From assembly GCA_036510975.1 (NCBI GenBank), contig DATCCY010000016.1, positions 1 through 64,000 of the forward strand: 64,000 nt of DNA. The letters are read 5' to 3'. The notes below the pieces were generated by a model. The model had not been told where the DNA came from. It saw only the letters and a program-made list of their open reading frames with translations, and made no database searches. Origin of the DNA: Longivirga sp036510975. GTDB lineage: Bacteria; Actinomycetota; Actinomycetes; S36-B12; CAIYMF01. The position numbers and the translations under genes were made by a program. This document shows, one piece after another, positions 42,491 through 51,626 of this stretch (position 1 is its first letter; each line of letters begins with the position of its first letter).

Positions 42491-45400
42491 CTACTGCAGG
42501 CAGGACGGGCCGAGCAGCGCCTTGAGGTCGGCGTAGAGGGCCGGCGACGGGCTCACCCGGAGCCGCTCGTCGAGCCGCACCACAGTCGTTCGCGGACCGT
42601 TCTGCACAGCGAGCCGCACCTCGGTGACACCGGGATGTGCGCCCAGGACGTCCTTGAACCGCTCGATCACCGGCGGGATGCACCGCGCGGCGGGGATCGT
42701 GACGACGACCGGGCCGGCCTCTCCCGTGGACAGGTCCGGGACGCTGATCTCCATCGCGATGATCTTGGTGGCCTCCTCGTCGCTCTTGCCGACGCGGCCC
42801 TTGACCAGGAGCACGGCGTCGGGCACGACGTGCGGCCCGACGAGCTGGTAGGTGGCCGGGAAGATCATGACGTCGACCGAGGCCTCGAGGTCCTCGAGCG
42901 TGGCGATCGCCCAGACGTTGCCCTGCTTGGTGACCTTGCGCTGGACGCTCGTGACCAGACCGCCCACCACCAGGGTGCGGCCGTCGGCGACGTCGTCGGT
43001 GTGGACCGCCGCCAGCGACACGTCGGTGGACGCCGACAGCACGTGCTCGACGCCGTTGAGGGGGTGGTCGGAGACGTAGAGCCCGAGCATCTCGCGCTCG
43101 TAGCCCAGCAGCGTGCTCTTGTCCCACTCCGCAGTGGGGATCGGCGGTGGCGACCAGGTGACGGCCGCGGAGTCGTCGTCGAGCCCGCCGAACAGGGAGT
43201 CCTGGCCGATGGCCTCGTTGCGCTTGATGTCGAGGATGGAGTCGATGCGCAGCTCGTGGATCGTGAGCAGACCCTTGCGGCTCTCCCCGAGCGAGTCGAA
43301 GGCGCCCGCCTTGATGAGCGACTCCACCACGCGCTTGTTGACGACGGAGATCGGCACCTTCTCCAGGAAGTCGTCGAAACCGCCGAACCGGCCCTTGGAC
43401 GTGCGCGTCTGGATGAGGCTTTCGACGACGTTGGCGCCCACGTTGCGCACGGCGGACAGGCCGAAGCGGATGTCGGTGCCGCGCGGGGTGTAGTCGAAGT
43501 CCGAGTCGTTGACGTCGGGCGGGAGGACCTTGATGCCCATGTGGCGGCACTCGCCGAGGTAGACCGCCGACTTGTCCTTGTCGTCCTTGACGCTCTGCAG
43601 CAGCGCCGCCATGTACTCCGACGGGTAGTTCGCCTTGAGGAACGCCGTCCAGTACGACACGAGGCCGTAGCCGGCGGTGTGGGCCTTGTTGAAGGCGTAG
43701 TCGGAGAACGGAACGAGGATCTCCCACAGCGTCTTGATCGCAGCGTCGGAGTAGCCGTTGACCTTCATGCCCTCGCTGAAGGGGACGTACTCCTTGTCGA
43801 GGATCTCCTTCTTCTTCTTTCCCATCGCGCGGCGCAGCAGGTCGGCGTTGCCGAGGCTGTAGCCCGCGAGCTTCTGGGCGATCGCCATGACCTGCTCCTG
43901 GTAGACGATCAGCCCGTAGGTGTCGCCCAGGATCTCCGACAGCGGCTCGGCGAGCTCGGGGTGGATCGGCTCGACCGGCTTGCGGCCGTTCTTGCGGTCG
44001 GCGTAGTCGTTGTGGGCGTTGGCACCCATCGGCCCCGGTCGGTAGAGGGCGAGGACTGCGGAGATGTCCTCGAAGTTGTCCGGCGCCATAGAGCGCAGCA
44101 GTGCGCGCATCGGCCCGCCGTCGAGCTGGAACACCCCGAGGGTGTCGCCGCGCGAGAGCAGCTCGTAGGTGGCGGGATCGTCGAGGGTGAGGTCCTCGAG
44201 CACGATGGTCTCGCCGCGGTTGCTCGCTATGTTGCGCAGGCAGTCGTCGAGGACCGTGAGGTTGCGCAGGCCCAGGAAGTCCATCTTGAGCAGGCCCAGG
44301 GTCTCGCACACGCCCATGTCGAACTGCGTGATGATCGCGCCGTCCTGGTCGCGCCGCCAGATCGGGATGACGTCGAGCAGCGGCTCGCTGCACAGGATGA
44401 CGCCGGCGGCGTGGACGCCCGGCTGACGCTTGAGACCCTCGAGGCCCTTGGCCGTGTCGACTACCTTGCGGACGTCGGCGTCGTTCTCGTAGAGCGTGCG
44501 GAACTCCGACGCCTCGTTGTAGCGCGCGTGGCTCTTGTCGAAGATCCCGGCGAGCGGGATGTCCTTGCCCATGACCGCCGGGGGCATCGCCTTCGTGATG
44601 CGCTCGCCGATCTGGAACGGGTAGCCGAGCGCACGGGCGGAGTCCTTGATCGCGGCCTTGGCCTTGATCGAGCCGTACGTGATGATCTGGGCGACCCGCT
44701 CCTCGCCGTACTTCTCCGTGGCGTAGCGGATCATGTCGCCGCGGCGACGCTCGTCGAAGTCCATGTCGATGTCGGGCATCGACACGCGCTCGGGGTTGAG
44801 GAAGCGTTCGAAGAGCAGGCCGTGGGCGATCGGGTCGAGTTCGGTGATCCCGAGGGCGTAGGCGATCAGGGCGCCTGCCGCGGACCCGCGGCCGGGCCCG
44901 ACCCTGATGCCGGCCTCCTTCGCGTGGCGCACGAGGTCGGCGGTCACAAGGAAGTAGCCCGGGAAGCCCATCTGGATGATGACGCCGACCTCGTAGGCGG
45001 CCTGGGTCCGGTGGGCGTCGGGCACGCCGAGCGGGAAGCGTTGGGCCAGCCCGCGCTCGACCTCCTTCACCAGCCACGACTCCTCCGACTCCCCCTCGGG
45101 GACCGGGAAGCGCGGCATCAGGTTCGCGCCCTCGTTGAACTCGACGTTGCACCGCTCCGCGACGAGCAGGGTGTTGTCGCAGGCCTCGGGCAGCTCGGCC
45201 CAGACGGCGCGCATCTCCTCGGAGGACTTGAGGTAGAAGTCGCGGGCGTCGAAGCGGAAGCGCTTGGGGTCGTCCATCGTGGTGCGCGTACCGATGCAGA
45301 GCAGGACGTCGTGGGACTGCGCGTCCCCTGGGTAGACGTAGTGCAGGTCGTTGGTGGCCAGCAGCGGGATGTCGAGCTGGCGCGCGATCTTGAGCAGGTC

Positions 45401-46027
45401 GTCGCGGTGGCGGCGCTCGATGCCGAGCCCGTGGTCCATGAGCTCGCAGAAGTAGTTGTCCTTGCCGAGGATGTCGCGGAAGTCGGCGGCCGCCGCGAGC
45501 GCGCGGTCGTAGTTGCCCGCCTGCAGCCAGCGGTTGACCTCGCCCGAGGGGCAACCGGTCGTGCCGATGATCCCCTTGCCGTAGGTCTGGAGCAGGTCGC
45601 GGTCGATGCGCGGCTTGCGGTAGAAGCCCTCGAGGCTCGACAGGCTGGAGAGCCGGAACAGGTTGTGCAGGCCCTCGGTCGTCTCCGCCCACATGGTCAT
45701 GTGGGTGTAGGCCTGGCGCCCTTTGCCGGTGCTCTCGCCGTCCTCGCCCGTGCCCTCGTCGTAGCCTCCGCCGAAGTCGAAGGGGCTGCGCTCGAAGCGG
45801 CCTTGCGGGGCGTAGTAGCCCTCGATGCCGATGATGGGCTTCACGCCGGCGGCCTTGCCGCGCTTGTAGAAGTCGTAGGCGCCGTAGACGTTGCCGTGGT
45901 CGCTCATCGCGAGCGCCGGCATCCCGAGGCGGGCGGCCTCGCTGAACAGGTCGCCGAGGCGGGCCGCACCGTCGAGCATGGAGTACTCGGTGTGCACGTG
46001 CAGGTGCACGAACTCCTCGCCCGACAC
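42491..46027 (-). CDS. dnaE: DNA polymerase III alpha subunit
   Basis: This is the main replicative polymerase. The 1178-residue protein starts with the PHP domain (His8, His10, His12 in HLHVHTEYSMLDG); actinobacterial DnaE1 uses this domain for proofreading. The palm carries MPDIDMDFDERRR with the catalytic aspartates, followed by the helix-hairpin-helix region and a C-terminal OB fold. The length is right for DnaE1 rather than DnaE2. GGGGAGGG precedes the GTG start. The 184-base gap upstream has no gene; a TAGGGT at 46123-46128 could be its -10. Confidence 0.98.
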   Translation of the reverse strand: MSGEEFVHLHVHTEYSMLDGAARLGDLFSEAARLGMPALAMSDHGNVYGAYDFYKRGKAAGVKPIIGIEGYYAPQGRFERSPFDFGGGYDEGTGEDGESTGKGRQAYTHMTMWAETTEGLHNLFRLSSLSSLEGFYRKPRIDRDLLQTYGKGIIGTTGCPSGEVNRWLQAGNYDRALAAAADFRDILGKDNYFCELMDHGLGIERRHRDDLLKIARQLDIPLLATNDLHYVYPGDAQSHDVLLCIGTRTTMDDPKRFRFDARDFYLKSSEEMRAVWAELPEACDNTLLVAERCNVEFNEGANLMPRFPVPEGESEESWLVKEVERGLAQRFPLGVPDAHRTQAAYEVGVIIQMGFPGYFLVTADLVRHAKEAGIRVGPGRGSAAGALIAYALGITELDPIAHGLLFERFLNPERVSMPDIDMDFDERRRGDMIRYATEKYGEERVAQIITYGSIKAKAAIKDSARALGYPFQIGERITKAMPPAVMGKDIPLAGIFDKSHARYNEASEFRTLYENDADVRKVVDTAKGLEGLKRQPGVHAAGVILCSEPLLDVIPIWRRDQDGAIITQFDMGVCETLGLLKMDFLGLRNLTVLDDCLRNIASNRGETIVLEDLTLDDPATYELLSRGDTLGVFQLDGGPMRALLRSMAPDNFEDISAVLALYRPGPMGANAHNDYADRKNGRKPVEPIHPELAEPLSEILGDTYGLIVYQEQVMAIAQKLAGYSLGNADLLRRAMGKKKKEILDKEYVPFSEGMKVNGYSDAAIKTLWEILVPFSDYAFNKAHTAGYGLVSYWTAFLKANYPSEYMAALLQSVKDDKDKSAVYLGECRHMGIKVLPPDVNDSDFDYTPRGTDIRFGLSAVRNVGANVVESLIQTRTSKGRFGGFDDFLEKVPISVVNKRVVESLIKAGAFDSLGESRKGLLTIHELRIDSILDIKRNEAIGQDSLFGGLDDDSAAVTWSPPPIPTAEWDKSTLLGYEREMLGLYVSDHPLNGVEHVLSASTDVSLAAVHTDDVADGRTLVVGGLVTSVQRKVTKQGNVWAIATLEDLEASVDVMIFPATYQLVGPHVVPDAVLLVKGRVGKSDEEATKIIAMEISVPDLSTGEAGPVVVTIPAARCIPPVIERFKDVLGAHPGVTEVRLAVQNGPRTTVVRLDERLRVSPSPALYADLKALLGPSCLQ

Positions 46028-46211
46028 GTGCCCTCCCCTCTCGTCGCTGCTGGACCCGTCCGTGAAGTCGGGTGATCGCACCCGAGCCGCGCCGGGGGAA
46101 GACGGCCGTTTCGGGAGTCCTCACCCTAACCCTGGGGACCGACCGCCCCACCCACGGCCCGGAGCGGTGCAGGTGGCTCGGCGTGTCGGTGATCTTGGTC
46201 GTGCGCACGGG

Positions 46212-46784
46212 TCAGGAGACGAGGAAGTCGACCGCCTTCTGGGCGTCGTCGACGCTCGCGAACCCGGTGATCACCAGGACGGTGCCGAGGATCGCCTCGG
46301 TGATGGTCGGAGCCGACTGGACGCGCCCGTGGCTCACGATCGCCATCTGGTCGCGGGGCACGGGCTGCGCCATGCCGTCGGAGGTGAGGCGGGTGAGGGC
46401 GGCCCCGCCCTGGGCGTCGAGCTTGACCTGCACCTGCGGCGTCCCCTGGGTCGTGGTGGCGTCGAGCCCGGTCACCGAGCCTCCGGTCACCGCGGCGGGG
46501 CCGAGGCTGTAGAGCAGGATGCGGTCCTGCGAGCAGAGCTGCGCCGGAGCCTCCGCGGTCGGCGTCGGCGGCGGAGTCGGTGTGCACTGTCCGGCGGTCG
46601 CGTTGGCGATGTCGAGGACGGGCCGCAGCTGCAGGTCGAGCTCACGCACCGGTGACTCCGTCGGTCCGGGCGGCACGGGCGTGGTCCGCGACACCGTGGT
46701 CGTCGTCACCGAGCAGCCCACGAGGGCGTACACCGCGAGGCACGCGGCGAACGCGCCGGTCGTCGTCGCGCGCCGCAGGTGCAT
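46212..46784 (-). CDS. Lipoprotein with SecD-P1-head-like domain
   Basis: The 190-residue protein has a type II signal peptide ending in a lipobox (ALVGC, Cys24), then a Thr/Pro-rich linker. Its C-terminal ~75 residues (QVQVKLDAQGGAALTRLT, PRDQMAIVSHGRVQSAPTI and GFASVDDAQKAVDFL) resemble the P1 head domain of SecD. There are no membrane channels, so it is not SecD itself. It may be a stand-alone exported-protein sensor or chaperone (inference). It follows the aldo/keto reductase gene by 26 bases and precedes dnaE. Confidence 0.75.
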   Translation of the reverse strand: MHLRRATTTGAFAACLAVYALVGCSVTTTTVSRTTPVPPGPTESPVRELDLQLRPVLDIANATAGQCTPTPPPTPTAEAPAQLCSQDRILLYSLGPAAVTGGSVTGLDATTTQGTPQVQVKLDAQGGAALTRLTSDGMAQPVPRDQMAIVSHGRVQSAPTITEAILGTVLVITGFASVDDAQKAVDFLVS

Positions 46785-46810
46785 CACCCGCTGAGTGTGC
46801 CCCACCGCGC

Positions 46811-47677
46811 TCAGGGGGACGCGAGGGCGTCGAGCTCGGCGTAGGTCGCGTCGTCGAGCTCGACGAGGGCGGCCGCACAGTTCTCCTCCACGTGGCTGAT
46901 GCTCTTCGTCCCCGGGATCGGGAGCGTCACCGGTGAGCGTCGCAACAACCAGGCGAGCGAGAGCTGCGCCGGCGTGTGCCCGGTGCGCGCGGCGATCGCG
47001 GCCAGGGGACCGTCGGGCGCGGCGATCTGGCCGGACGCCACCGGGAACCAGGGGATGAAGCCGATGCCCTGCTCCGCGCACACGTCGAGCAGCGCCTCGC
47101 TCTGCCGGTTGGCGACGTTGTAGAGGTTCTGCACCGTGGCGATCGGCACGATCTCCTGGGCGGCCTCGAGGTCCTCGACCGAGACCTCCGAGAGTCCGAC
47201 GTGGCGGACCTTCCCCTCGGCCACCAGCTCGGCGTAGACGCCGAGCTGGTCGGCCAGCGGAAAGTCGGGGTCGATGCGGTGCAGCTGGTAGAGGTCGATG
47301 GTCTCCACGCCGAGACGGCGCAGCGACATCTCCGCGCACTGGCGCAGGTAGGCCGGGTGGCCGCACACGGTCCACACGTGCGGACCCTGCCGGGTGAAGC
47401 CGGCCTTCGTGGCGATGCGCACATGACCGTAGGGGTGCAGCGCCTCACGGATCAGGTCCTCGGACACGAACGGTCCGTAGGAGTCCGCGGTGTCGATGAA
47501 GTCGACACCGAGCTCGACGGCGCGGCGCAGCACCCCGATGGCGCCGTCGTGGTCGTCGGGCTCGCCCCACCGGCCCTCGCCGAGGATCTGCATGGCGCCG
47601 TACCCGAGACGGTGCACCTCGAGGTCGCCGCCGATGGCGAAGGTGCCGGACGCGAGGACGGGTCTGGTGTCGGTCAT
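46811..47677 (-). CDS. Aldo/keto reductase
   Basis: The 288-residue barrel carries the AKR tetrad: Asp62 (FIDTADSYG), Tyr67, Lys91 (IATKAG) and a His in LYQLHRID. It would reduce carbonyls with NADPH. The C-terminal PIPGTKSISHVEEN binds the nucleotide. The physiological substrate is unknown. The ATG at 47677 has GGATGGG upstream. It stands 49 bases after the beta-lactamase-like gene. Confidence 0.93.
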   Translation of the reverse strand: MTDTRPVLASGTFAIGGDLEVHRLGYGAMQILGEGRWGEPDDHDGAIGVLRRAVELGVDFIDTADSYGPFVSEDLIREALHPYGHVRIATKAGFTRQGPHVWTVCGHPAYLRQCAEMSLRRLGVETIDLYQLHRIDPDFPLADQLGVYAELVAEGKVRHVGLSEVSVEDLEAAQEIVPIATVQNLYNVANRQSEALLDVCAEQGIGFIPWFPVASGQIAAPDGPLAAIAARTGHTPAQLSLAWLLRRSPVTLPIPGTKSISHVEENCAAALVELDDATYAELDALASP

Positions 47678-47726
47678 GCGCCCATCCAACCCGATCCCGG
47701 CGGCGCGGCATCCCGGATGCCCGACT

Positions 47727-49184
47727 TCAGTCCCAGGTCGGGTCCGGCACCGGGTCGGTCGACACCGTGAGCGACTGGACCATCGGGACGCGGTCCGGGG
47801 AGAGCAGCACCTCGGCGTACGCCGTGCCCTGGGCCCCGTCGAGCCACCAGCGCACGTGCGCCGGCGACGTCGACTCCCAGGGCCGGGTCGACCTCGTGAA
47901 CGCCCCGATCCGCGACCGGACGCCCTCGATCGCGGCCCGCCGCTCGGCCCGCGGCCGGTCGAGGTCGACGTTCGGCGCGAACCAGGAGCCGGCGAGGGCG
48001 TCGTCCCACGACGCGGCCAGCGACTCCGCGACGTCCATCGCCGCGCGCGTGCGCGGCCAGAGCGTCGCGGCGACGTCGGTCGGGTGCTCTCGACGGTGCG
48101 CCTCGACCAGCTCGGCCAGCAGCGCCAGGGCCACGCGGTGCGCCGGGGTGTAGGTGCGGTTGCCCAGCACGACGACACCCCACCCGCTGTCGGGGTGCCA
48201 GCGCATGTGGGAGCCGAAGCCGGGGTAGCCGCCCGAGTGCGACACGAGCCGACCGAGCCGGCGGTCGTCCTCGACCACGAGCCCGAAGCCGTACGACGCC
48301 GAGACCACGCGCTCGGGCACGTCGCCCGCGCCGGGCGCCACGGCCGCGGCGATGTGGCTGTGCTGCTCCTGCATCTCGCGCAGGCTCCACCGCGAGAGCG
48401 GGTGGTCGACGTCGCCGCGCCAGGTGCCCTGGAAGGCGCCGACCCAGCGGGCGAGGTCGCGCACGCTGCTGTGCAGCCCGCCCATGGCGCTGAAGGCGCC
48501 GGGAACGCACAGTGGCTCCGGGACGAGGCCCGAGTCGACCGGGTGGTAGCCCTGGACGAGCAGCTCGGCCGGCACCTCACGGGCGTCGTAGCGCGTGGCG
48601 GTCAGTCCGAGCGGCGCGAGGATCTCGCGGGCGACGAACTCGCGGTAGTCGGTGCCGCTCGCGACCGTGACGACCCGGCCGAGCAGCGCGTAGCCGAGGT
48701 TGGAGTACTCGTAGCCGGTGCGCGGCGGCCGGACGAACGAGACGCCCCCGGCGACGAGGGCGTCGAAGTCCTCGATCCGCAGGCTCTCGTACCGGTCGCC
48801 CCACGGGTCGTCGGTCGGCAGGCCGGCGTTCATCGAGAGCAGGTCCCGCAGGGTGATCACCGCACCGCCGCCGTCGGGACGCACGCCGTCGGTCCACGGC
48901 AGGTGGGCCGTGAGCGGGTCGTCGAGGCGCAGCGCCCCGCGGTCGCGCAGCGCCAGGACGGCCGCGGCCGTGAAGCTCTTGGTCATCGAGGCGATGCGGA
49001 AGACGTCGTCGGGACCGGGGACGCGGCCGGAGCCGAGGACCACCTCGCCGGTCCCCGCGGCGTGCACGAGCTCACCGTCCTTGACCAGGCCGTAGGCGAT
49101 CCCCGGGGCGTCGATCTCGGAGCGGAAGGCGGCCAGCCGCTCGTCGGCCAGCGCAGCGGCATCGGCGGTCTGCATGGCGCGCAT
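47727..49184 (-). CDS. Serine beta-lactamase-like hydrolase (class C / esterase family)
   Basis: The 485-residue protein has the serine-hydrolase motifs Ser66-Met-Thr-Lys69 (RIASMTKSF) and Tyr160-Ser-Asn162 (YEYSNLGY), and a later HSGG in place of KTG. The HSGG form points to an esterase or D-aminopeptidase-like enzyme rather than a true antibiotic beta-lactamase. No signal peptide is seen, so it is probably cytosolic. The last ~130 residues are an extra domain. Starts at 49184 or 49175 are both possible. Confidence 0.88.
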   Translation of the reverse strand: MRAMQTADAAALADERLAAFRSEIDAPGIAYGLVKDGELVHAAGTGEVVLGSGRVPGPDDVFRIASMTKSFTAAAVLALRDRGALRLDDPLTAHLPWTDGVRPDGGGAVITLRDLLSMNAGLPTDDPWGDRYESLRIEDFDALVAGGVSFVRPPRTGYEYSNLGYALLGRVVTVASGTDYREFVAREILAPLGLTATRYDAREVPAELLVQGYHPVDSGLVPEPLCVPGAFSAMGGLHSSVRDLARWVGAFQGTWRGDVDHPLSRWSLREMQEQHSHIAAAVAPGAGDVPERVVSASYGFGLVVEDDRRLGRLVSHSGGYPGFGSHMRWHPDSGWGVVVLGNRTYTPAHRVALALLAELVEAHRREHPTDVAATLWPRTRAAMDVAESLAASWDDALAGSWFAPNVDLDRPRAERRAAIEGVRSRIGAFTRSTRPWESTSPAHVRWWLDGAQGTAYAEVLLSPDRVPMVQSLTVSTDPVPDPTWD

Positions 49185-49202
49185 CCTGGCAGACCGGAGC
49201 GC

Positions 49203-50129
49203 TCAGCCCGTGGCGACGACGTCGAGCGCGTGCTGCAGGTCCGCGGCGTAGGGCGAGGAGAACTCGACCCGCGCACCGCTGCCGGGATGGTCGAACGCGA
49301 GCCGCACGGCGTGCAGCCACTGCCGCTGCAGGCCCAGCCGCCTGGCCAGGACGGGGTCCGCACCGTAGGTGAGGTCGCCGACGCACGGGTGGCGCGTCGC
49401 GGACGTGTGCACCCGGATCTGGTGGGTGCGACCGGTCTCGAGGTGGATCTCGAGCAGCGACGCGTGCCGGAACGCCTCGAGCGTCTCGTAGTGCGTGATG
49501 CTCGGCTTGCCGTCGGTGACGACCGCCCAGCGGTACTCGTGCTGCGGGTGCCGGTCGATCGGTGCGTCGATCGTCCCGCGTGGCGGGTCCATCTGGCCCT
49601 GCACCAGCGCGTGGTAGGTCTTGTCGACCGTGCGCTCCTTGAACTGGCGCTTGAGCGAGGTGTAGGCACGCTCGCTCTTCGCGACGACCATGAGGCCGGT
49701 GGTGCCGACGTCGAGCCGGTGGACGACGCCCTGGCGCTCGTCGGCACCCGAGGTGGAGATCCGGTAGCCCGCGCCCGCGAGGCCACCCACGACCGTGGGC
49801 CCGGTCCAGCCGGGCGACGGGTGGGCGGCGACGCCGACGGGCTTGTCGACCACGACGACGTCGTCGTCGTCGTGGACGATCAGCAGACCCTCCACGGTCT
49901 GCGCCACGACTCGGACCGGCTCCGGCGGGTCGGGCAGGGTCACCTCGAGCCACGACCCGGTGAGCACCCGCGCCGACTTGCCGACGACCTCGCCGTCGAG
50001 GAGCACATGGCCCTGCGCCGCGAGGTCCGCCGCCTTCGTGCGCGACAGGCCGAACAGCCTGGCCAGCGCGGCGTCGACGCGCTCGCCCTCGAGTCCCTCG
50101 GGAACCGGCAGGCTCCGGTGCTCCCCCAC
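49203..50129 (-). CDS. RluA/RluD-family 23S rRNA pseudouridine synthase
   Basis: The 308-residue protein has an N-terminal S4 RNA-binding domain (about 15-70) and the catalytic domain with Asp140 in VVHRLDVGTTGLMVVAK. By its place next to lspA it corresponds to the RluD-like enzyme found there in many actinobacteria; the exact rRNA position modified is not shown. It starts two bases after the lspA stop. Confidence 0.94.
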   Translation of the reverse strand: MGEHRSLPVPEGLEGERVDAALARLFGLSRTKAADLAAQGHVLLDGEVVGKSARVLTGSWLEVTLPDPPEPVRVVAQTVEGLLIVHDDDDVVVVDKPVGVAAHPSPGWTGPTVVGGLAGAGYRISTSGADERQGVVHRLDVGTTGLMVVAKSERAYTSLKRQFKERTVDKTYHALVQGQMDPPRGTIDAPIDRHPQHEYRWAVVTDGKPSITHYETLEAFRHASLLEIHLETGRTHQIRVHTSATRHPCVGDLTYGADPVLARRLGLQRQWLHAVRLAFDHPGSGARVEFSSPYAADLQHALDVVATG

Positions 50130-50131
50130 CG

Positions 50132-50653
50132 TCAGGTCCGCCGCCCGTCGATCTCGATGCCGCGCAGGGCGAGGATGACCATGAGGATCGCGGAGCAGAC
50201 GATCGCGGAGTCAGCGACGTTGAAGATGGCGAAGTGCGGCACGGAGACGAAGTCGACGACGTGGCCGCGCAGGAAGCCCGGGTCGCGGAAGATCCGGTCG
50301 AGCAGGTTGCCCACGGCGCCCCCGAGCAGTCCGCCGAGCGCGATGGCCCACGCGAGGCTGCCGAGCTTGCGGGAGGTACGCACGATGACGACGACGACCG
50401 TGACCGCGATGGCGGTGAAGACGAACGTGAATCCGGTGCCGAAGCTGAACGCAGCGCCGGGGTTGCGGAGGTACTCGAACTGCAGCCACGTGCCGATCAC
50501 CTGGATCGGCGCCCTGCCCTCGAGGTTCTTCACCACGAGGTACTTGGTGAGCTGGTCGAGCACGACCACCGCGGTGGCCACGGCGAAGGTCACCCGCACG
50601 AGGTGCCGGTTGGCGGCCACCACCTGCTCGGCCTCGATGACGTCGTCGCTCAC
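50132..50653 (-). CDS. lspA: Lipoprotein signal peptidase
   Basis: LspA cleaves the signal peptide of diacylglyceryl-prolipoproteins in the membrane. The 173-residue protein has four membrane helices and the catalytic aspartates Asp119 (GNLLDR) and Asp148 (FNVADSA). I use the GTG at 50653: TACCCT lies eight bases upstream and no Shine-Dalgarno is present, suggesting a leaderless mRNA. The frame upstream is not supported. It is followed at once by the RluA-family gene. Confidence 0.96.
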   Translation of the reverse strand: MSDDVIEAEQVVAANRHLVRVTFAVATAVVVLDQLTKYLVVKNLEGRAPIQVIGTWLQFEYLRNPGAAFSFGTGFTFVFTAIAVTVVVVIVRTSRKLGSLAWAIALGGLLGGAVGNLLDRIFRDPGFLRGHVVDFVSVPHFAIFNVADSAIVCSAILMVILALRGIEIDGRRT

Positions 50654-50661
50654 GAGAGGCG

Positions 50662-50667
50662 AGGGTA
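50662..50667 (-). promoter_or_regulatory. -10 hexamer of a leaderless lspA promoter
   Basis: TACCCT on the minus strand lies eight bases before the lspA GTG. The gap back to the TraR/DksA gene also contains that gene's terminator hairpin. Confidence 0.4.
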
Positions 50668-50680
50668 CGTGCCGCCCGGT

Positions 50681-50714
50681 GCCCGCGACGAATCGCGGGC
50701 GGCGTCCCGCCGCC
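50681..50714 (-). terminator. Double hairpin after the TraR/DksA-like gene
   Basis: GCCCGCGA-cgaa-TCGCGGGC (50681-50700) is a perfect eight-pair stem with a stable tetraloop. It overlaps a second stem GGCGGCG-tcc-CGCCGCC (50698-50714), the two being alternatives. They follow the zinc-protein stop by nine bases. Confidence 0.7.
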
Positions 50715-50723
50715 GGGCGAGGG

Positions 50724-51626
50724 TCAGCGGCGCTCCTCGAGCTGCTTGCAGGCCACGCACAGGGTCGCACGCGGGAAGGCCTGCAGCCGCAGCTTCCCGA
50801 TCGGCTTGCCGCAGCGCTCGCAGACCCCGTAGGTGCCGTCCTCGAGGCGCTGCAGCGCTCGCTCGTTCTGCAGCAGCAGCTCGCGGGCGTTGTTCGCCAG
50901 CGACATCTCGTGCTCGCGCTCGAAGGTCTTCGTCCCTGCGTCGGCCTGGTCGTCGCCCGCCCCGTCGCCGGAGTCGCGCAGGAGGTCGGCGATCCCCTCC
51001 TCCGCCTCGCTGATCTGGTAGACCAGCCGGCCGATCTCGAGCTCGAGCTCCCCGCGGACCTCCCTGAGCTCGGCCGCCGTCCAGGGCGACTCGTCCTCGC
51101 GGACGGCCAGCGCGGGCGACGCCGCCGCCTTGGCGGGCGCGGCCTTGGCGGGCGCGGCCTTGGCGGGCGCGGCCTTGGCGGGCGCGGCCTTGGCGGGCGC
51201 GGCCTTGGCGGGCGCCGCCTTCGTCGCCGGTGCGGCCTTGGCGGGCGCGGCCTTGGCGGGCGCGGCCCTGGTGGCGGCCGCCTTCGTCGCCGGTACGACC
51301 TTCGTCGCGGGCGCAGCCTTCGTCGCGGGCGCAGCCTTCGCTGGTGCAGCCTTCGTCGCCGGTGCGACCTTCGTCGCGGACGCGGTCTTCGCCGGTGCGA
51401 CCTTCTTCGCGGACGCGGTCTTCGCCGGTGCGGCCTTCTTCGCGGGTGCGACCTTCTTCGCCGGTGCAGCCTTGACCGGCGCAGCCTTCGTCGCCGGTGC
51501 GGCCTTCTTCGCGGGCGCAGCCTTCTTCGGGGGCGCGGCCTTGGCCGGCACGACCTTCTTCGCGGGTGCGGCCTTCGCCGGGGCGGCCTTCTTCGCGGGC
51601 GCGGCCTTCTTCGCCGTCGCGGCCAT
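50724..51626 (-). CDS. TraR/DksA-type zinc-finger protein with Lys/Ala/Pro repeat tail
   Basis: The 300-residue protein joins two parts. Residues 1 to about 170 are about thirty KAAPA/KKAAPA/TKVAPA pentapeptide-like units, strongly basic and disordered, similar to histone H1 and mycobacterial HupB tails. Residues 180-300 are a coiled helix pair and a DksA/TraR C4 zinc finger (Cys269, Cys272, Cys290, Cys293). It probably acts in the RNA polymerase secondary channel or on chromatin; which one is not known. AAGGAGG precedes the ATG. The tail is encoded partly by perfect 15-base repeats. Confidence 0.92.
   Translation of the reverse strand: MAATAKKAAPAKKAAPAKAAPAKKVVPAKAAPPKKAAPAKKAAPATKAAPVKAAPAKKVAPAKKAAPAKTASAKKVAPAKTASATKVAPATKAAPAKAAPATKAAPATKVVPATKAAATRAAPAKAAPAKAAPATKAAPAKAAPAKAAPAKAAPAKAAPAKAAPAKAAASPALAVREDESPWTAAELREVRGELELEIGRLVYQISEAEEGIADLLRDSGDGAGDDQADAGTKTFEREHEMSLANNARELLLQNERALQRLEDGTYGVCERCGKPIGKLRLQAFPRATLCVACKQLEERR
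51130..51219 (+). repeat. 15-base tandem repeat encoding KAAPA units
   Basis: Six consecutive copies of TTGGCGGGCGCGGCC begin every 15 bases from 51130 to 51205, with two more at 51239 and 51254. They encode Lys-Ala-Ala-Pro-Ala on the minus strand. Copy number is likely to vary by slippage between strains. Confidence 0.9.

Noticed and set aside
42635..46075. 1146-codon open frame antisense to dnaE
   Set aside because: Mirror frame of a complete DnaE; low-complexity composition and no motif.
39585..46208. 2207-codon open frame overlapping dnaE and its downstream genes in another frame
   Set aside because: It crosses several well-supported genes in a shifted frame and translates to Arg/Gly/Ala-rich nonsense.
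47727..49184. True antibiotic beta-lactamase
   Set aside because: SxxK and YSN are present, but HSGG replaces KTG and no signal peptide is seen, so an esterase or peptidase role is more likely.
51121..51280. CRISPR-like or satellite repeat
   Set aside because: The 15-base repeats have no spacers and encode in-frame KAAPA units within a clear gene.
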